A stretch of 64,000 nucleotides of DNA from Artemisia argyi (taxonomy: Eukaryota; Streptophyta; Magnoliopsida; Asterales; Asteraceae), in the NCBI GenBank assembly GCA_030686995.1, contig CM060696.1, positions 12,995,987 through 13,059,986 of the forward strand, written 5' to 3'. Numbering within the stretch: position 1 is the first letter of the stretch; each line of letters starts with the position of its first letter. Made by a program: the position numbers and the translations under genes. The notes under the pieces are model-generated. The model was not told the DNA's origin and searched no databases. It saw nothing but the letters and a program-made list of their open reading frames with translations. This document shows, piece by piece, positions 60,951-64,000 of this stretch.

Positions 60951-62139
60951 ATAACATGACGGTCCAGAATGTTTTTAGTGCAAAGACCTGACGGCGTTAC
61001 CAAGGCCGTCAGGGTTGGCTTGCACGTGACGGCCCAGAGTAATTTCCTTCTTGACGGCGTCACAATTGGATCTAGGCAATACGATTTTCACTTTGGCGGC
61101 GAGTTGACGGCGTAACAATTTACAACGTGACGCCGTCACCCTGTAAAATCTATATATAGTTTTGCAATTTTTCATTATAAAGTGTGGAATATTAGGGTAA
61201 CTTTGAAGGGACGAATTTCATAAACCCTAGGTCGAACTTTGCAGCTTTTTCAAGGGTTTCCACCCCTTGAATCTTCCATGTTTCAATAAAGATAAGTATT
61301 CATTCAAATCATTCAATATGTCTATGTATTGTGTGATTATATCTTGCGCTTGTCTTTCTTTTAACATGCTAGGCTAGATTTTTATTGTGTTTGCTTAGAT
61401 GTAGTGAAACCTAGATGTTGATTATTGGTTGACTGCTTGTTTATAATTGTTTAGGATGAATGTATTCTATGTTAGGCTTAAGAAAACTGGCAGACTTCCA
61501 ATTGGTAACTTGCTTGAACGTCTTAAGCAACATGATCGGAGGTGTACTACGATTTTTGGTTGTATTTAATGCATAAGTGAATTCTAATGATCCCATGTTA
61601 GGAGCTTCTTAGCCAGGTCGACATAGGAGTGAAGTAGGAGCTTATAGAGTTAGGGAATATTGTACACGGCCCTACGACTAGTATTAAGGAATATGACCCG
61701 TCATCCATGCAATTGTAACAAGCTAATCAACCGGTAAAAGATATCTAGGGAGTAATGAAATCTAAGTAAACACAACTTTTCCCATTACTGTTTCCACCAC
61801 AATTTAGGTTAAGTTTTATTTTATTTTATTTTGATTGCATCTTTAGTTATTTGGGTTAGTAGCAATAATTCCGCCCACTCCTTCAAAACCCGAGATTTTA
61901 CTTGCTTTTTATAAAATATAAAAAATACAAAAAGAATCTTCCCTCACCTCTAGACCTAGTTTAGTAGATTGTCTAATCCTAGCGAACACTATTCCTGAGT
62001 TGAACGATCAATCCCCCGGTACTTGTCACTATACTATACTACAACGATCAGGTACACTGCCTGGCGGGGATTGCAAGCTTCTCGAGATCCCTTGAGAGGT
62101 AAAACCTTTTGTGAGGGCGCAATCCCGCACATCAAACAT

Positions 62140-63060
62140 CGTCAATGGAGTCAAATAGAAAGATGAGAATTATCCGAAAGTAATGGAATCTACCAGATCA
62201 ATCAAATTAGGGTGCAAAACCATCATCCCGATACTTCCAAAATCATCAAATTTCCCATTACGAATAACTGATGAACACAAACAAGATTACCATAACAAAA
62301 CTCACAGAGGGGTACTTAAATCAAAGTTCCAATATTATCAGAATAACTTGGAAATGTAAATGAAATTCAAAGTCTAATATAGGCTAAACAGAAGAGTAAA
62401 AGAAACTAGTTCATGATCACAATTCTCTTCGTTCAATTTGGATTATAACGGCTGGTCGCCGTAGACTCTAGATCGGAGTCTACATCATTCTCTTCTTTCT
62501 CTTCCTCCCTTTCACTAATCCAACCATTTCTATTATTCTCATGTTGCGGCAAACGGCGGCTAGCAAAACCACTTTTGCGATCTCTCTCTTCTTCTTCCAC
62601 AGACTTATGGCACTTTCCGTAATACTTGGTGTTAATACCTTTGTTATCATTTGCTTTAGTTCCCTACATCTCTTTCTCATTGTCATCCATCTTCTGGCAG
62701 CCCGTAGCATCAACAGTAGTCCCCTTACTCCTTCTTACGTGCTGGATCTGTCTTGAGGTATCCTTAATGGCATGGGTCACCGTTCTCTTCGGGTTTTCGT
62801 CAGGTGGTCCAGAGCAACGAGATTTAACCATCTGAACAGTTTCCAAATGGTCAGAATAAGGAAGGCAAGGACAAATACGAAAGGAAAGTACGTCGAAGGA
62901 AACCTAATATCTACCCAATCCTCATAGGTTAAAACTTAAGTCCGCACAGGAAAAAAAATCCTAAATCAAGTTTTCAAGGTGTTCACCAATGTTCCTACAG
63001 TGGAAACCTAATGGTCCAAAACTCACAGGTCCAGGTTTATGTATTATAAGTCGTCAGCCT
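62140..63060 (-). pseudogene. Leader and decayed gag region of element E
   Basis: Internal sequence of E between the insertion site of A and the primer site. Minus-strand frames around 62450-62850 are Lys/Glu-rich (one includes KYYGKCHKSVEEEERDRKSG) but no Gag domain is clear. Probably a remnant of gag or an upstream leader ORF. Confidence 0.35.
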
Positions 63061-63073
63061 GGCTTTGATACCA
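63061..63073 (-). other. Primer-binding site of E (initiator Met tRNA)
   Basis: Minus strand tggtatcaaagcc, five bases from the LTR. It has one change from the usual tggtatcagagc. Confidence 0.75.
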
Positions 63074-63078
63074 TAAAT

Positions 63079-63717
63079 TGTAACACCCCAACCCGTCAAG
63101 GGTAAAGATGTCACAAAAAATAGTGTCCAACAGAGTAAAACACAAGCTTAATACTTTAACAATACAATGAGTACCAAGGTTACTAATGAATTCCAAAATA
63201 AGGAAAATACGATAATAAAACAAAGTCCATCATTCAAGGAACTCTAGGGTAGGTCCACACACTCTCATCCACAAATGCGGCTGAGCATAAAAAGCTCAGT
63301 GAACAGATATGAAGATAACAAGCACATCAAGATATAATGAAATAATCAAGGAACAAGAGGATAGATTACATATGGTGTCAATGGAAATCAAGGGTTATCA
63401 AGGTCAAGTATGAAAGTTAAGTATCAAGGATTATCAAGTTAAATATCATGGATTAACAAGTTTCAAGGGTCGTCAAGTATAATATCAAGGATTAACAAGT
63501 TTCAAGGCTTTCAAGCATAATATCAAGGATTAACAAGTTTCAAGGCTTTCAGTATTTAACCCCCAGGCCAAGCAAGTATCCAAGTAACCAAGTCAAGTAG
63601 CCCAAGTTGGAGTGATCAACTCCCAAGATGTGAGGGGTTGCAATGTACGCAAGCCCAGTCACCAAGTAAATATATAATGTAGTCCATGTCATAATCATAA
63701 TGGCCATAGCCCAAGCT
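63079..63717 (-). repeat. 5' LTR of element E, visible part
   Basis: Starts tgtaacaccccaacccgtc on the plus strand and follows 39096-39816, apart from a deletion near 63275 and one fewer tandem unit. It is broken after gcccaagc by the next element. Confidence 0.88.
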
Positions 63718-64000
63718 GTTAGCATTAAATATTATATTAGAAAGTGATGGTCATTCTCATATATTGTAACATTGTAATGTGTCGTACTTTTTGTTGTTAG
63801 AATAGTCAATGGGCATTGGACTTGATAAGCTAATATGTTATAAGTTATGTTAGTAAGCCTTTTATAATTCACGTAAATCAAGTCCAAGCCCAAGTCCATT
63901 AGAAAGCCCATCCAAGCCTTTAGGGCATCTCATGTAACCAACTATATAAACACCTCAAAGCTCATTTGAGGTGTGTGCTTGTGTGTGTAAGTGTGTGTGC
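63718..64000 (+). mobile_element. Start of a Copia-type LTR, runs off the window
   Basis: Begins tgttagcattaaatatt exactly where the E LTR stops matching its partner. A TATA-like actatataaa is at 63941-63950 and a GT-rich segment follows. The LTR start and short promoter spacing fit Copia. No end is visible, so it may be a solo LTR or a full element. Confidence 0.7.

Larger units (their letters stand above)
53099..62134 (+). mobile_element. Element A: non-autonomous gag-only LTR retrotransposon
   Basis: Plus orientation, inserted in the internal region of E with perfect TSD aacat (53094-53098 and 62135-62139). Without the solo LTR inside it, it is about 7.8 kb, matching B. 5' LTR 53099-54554, 3' LTR 59454-62134. 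Coding only for a Gag/protease-like protein, now broken. Confidence 0.94.
59454..62134 (+). repeat. 3' LTR of element A, split by a solo LTR
   Basis: Same ends as 53099-54554. It is interrupted at 59727-60950 inside the TGACG/CGTCA array; removing the insert and one TSD copy gives about 1.45 kb. Confidence 0.94.
39096..64000 (-). mobile_element. Element E: decayed gypsy chromovirus hosting A and B
   Basis: Minus orientation. The 3' LTR is 39096-50428 (with B inside), the internal region 50429-63078 (with A inside), and the 5' LTR starts at 63079 and is cut by another element at 63718. An initiator-Met primer site and a chromodomain relic identify it as a chromovirus. It inserted in the 3' LTR of C after agtta (39091-39095), the presumed target duplication. 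Its coding regions are largely unreadable. Confidence 0.85.

Noticed and set aside
62480..62846. Basic or mixed ORFs of 60-77 codons on both strands near 62.6 kb
   Set aside because: Located in the leader/gag relic of E; frames overlap and none shows a complete domain, so only a decayed region is annotated.

Overview
The window is plant nuclear DNA, almost certainly from the daisy family (Asteraceae). It is AT-rich and holds one intact intron-containing gene, several miniature DNA transposons, and from 16 kb onward a stack of nested LTR retrotransposons. The family assignment rests on two retroelement proteins (28.0-29.8 kb; 45.8-48.3 and 54.7-57.0 kb) that I recognise as types very common in Asteraceae genome annotations. 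No bacterial, organellar or CRISPR features were seen.

1-15.9 kb, gene-bearing island. A complete four-exon class III secretory peroxidase gene lies on the minus strand at 10734-12523, with all heme-pocket residues and eight cysteines. Around it are small DNA elements whose ends are defined by inverted repeats and target-site duplications (TSDs): foldback Mutator-like elements (53-355, 9649-10571, 15036-15335), a hAT-like MITE (13639-13799), a PIF/Harbinger-like MITE (8674-9232), a Stowaway MITE (14556-14741), a GATC-rich foldback (7434-7894) and two less certain ones. The left third (0.4-7.4 kb) is decayed LTR-type repeat. At 15917-16060 the last 47 codons of an unidentified minus-strand ORF are cut off by a retrotransposon.

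16-64 kb, nested LTR retrotransposons. C (from 16061, plus strand) is a Ty3/gypsy chromovirus with 3.6-kb LTRs, an initiator-Met primer site, an extra ORF before gag, then gag, protease, RT/RNase H, integrase and chromodomain, all disabled. D (23122-33824, minus, TSD GTGCC) interrupts the C protease; it has 3.8-3.9-kb LTRs and encodes only a zinc-finger/acidic protein. E (39096 to beyond the window, minus) is a badly decayed gypsy element inserted in the 3' LTR of C. B (42053-49929, minus, TSD TAGGG) sits in an LTR of E, and its sister copy A (53099-62134, plus, TSD AACAT) in the internal region of E. A solo Copia-type LTR (59727-60950, TSD ATAAC) sits in the 3' LTR of A. Another Copia-type LTR starts at 63718 inside E and runs off the end.

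A, B and D are non-autonomous: they keep LTRs, a tRNA-Asp-type primer site, polypurine tracts and a Gag-like zinc-knuckle protein, but no RT or integrase, so they would need enzymes from elsewhere. The observations most worth checking are a segment in the A/B LTRs complementary to the 5' half of the same tRNA that appears to prime them, a dense array of TGACG/CGTCA palindromes just upstream of their TATA box, the large A/B inverted repeat, and polypurine-like motifs repeated inside A, B and D.
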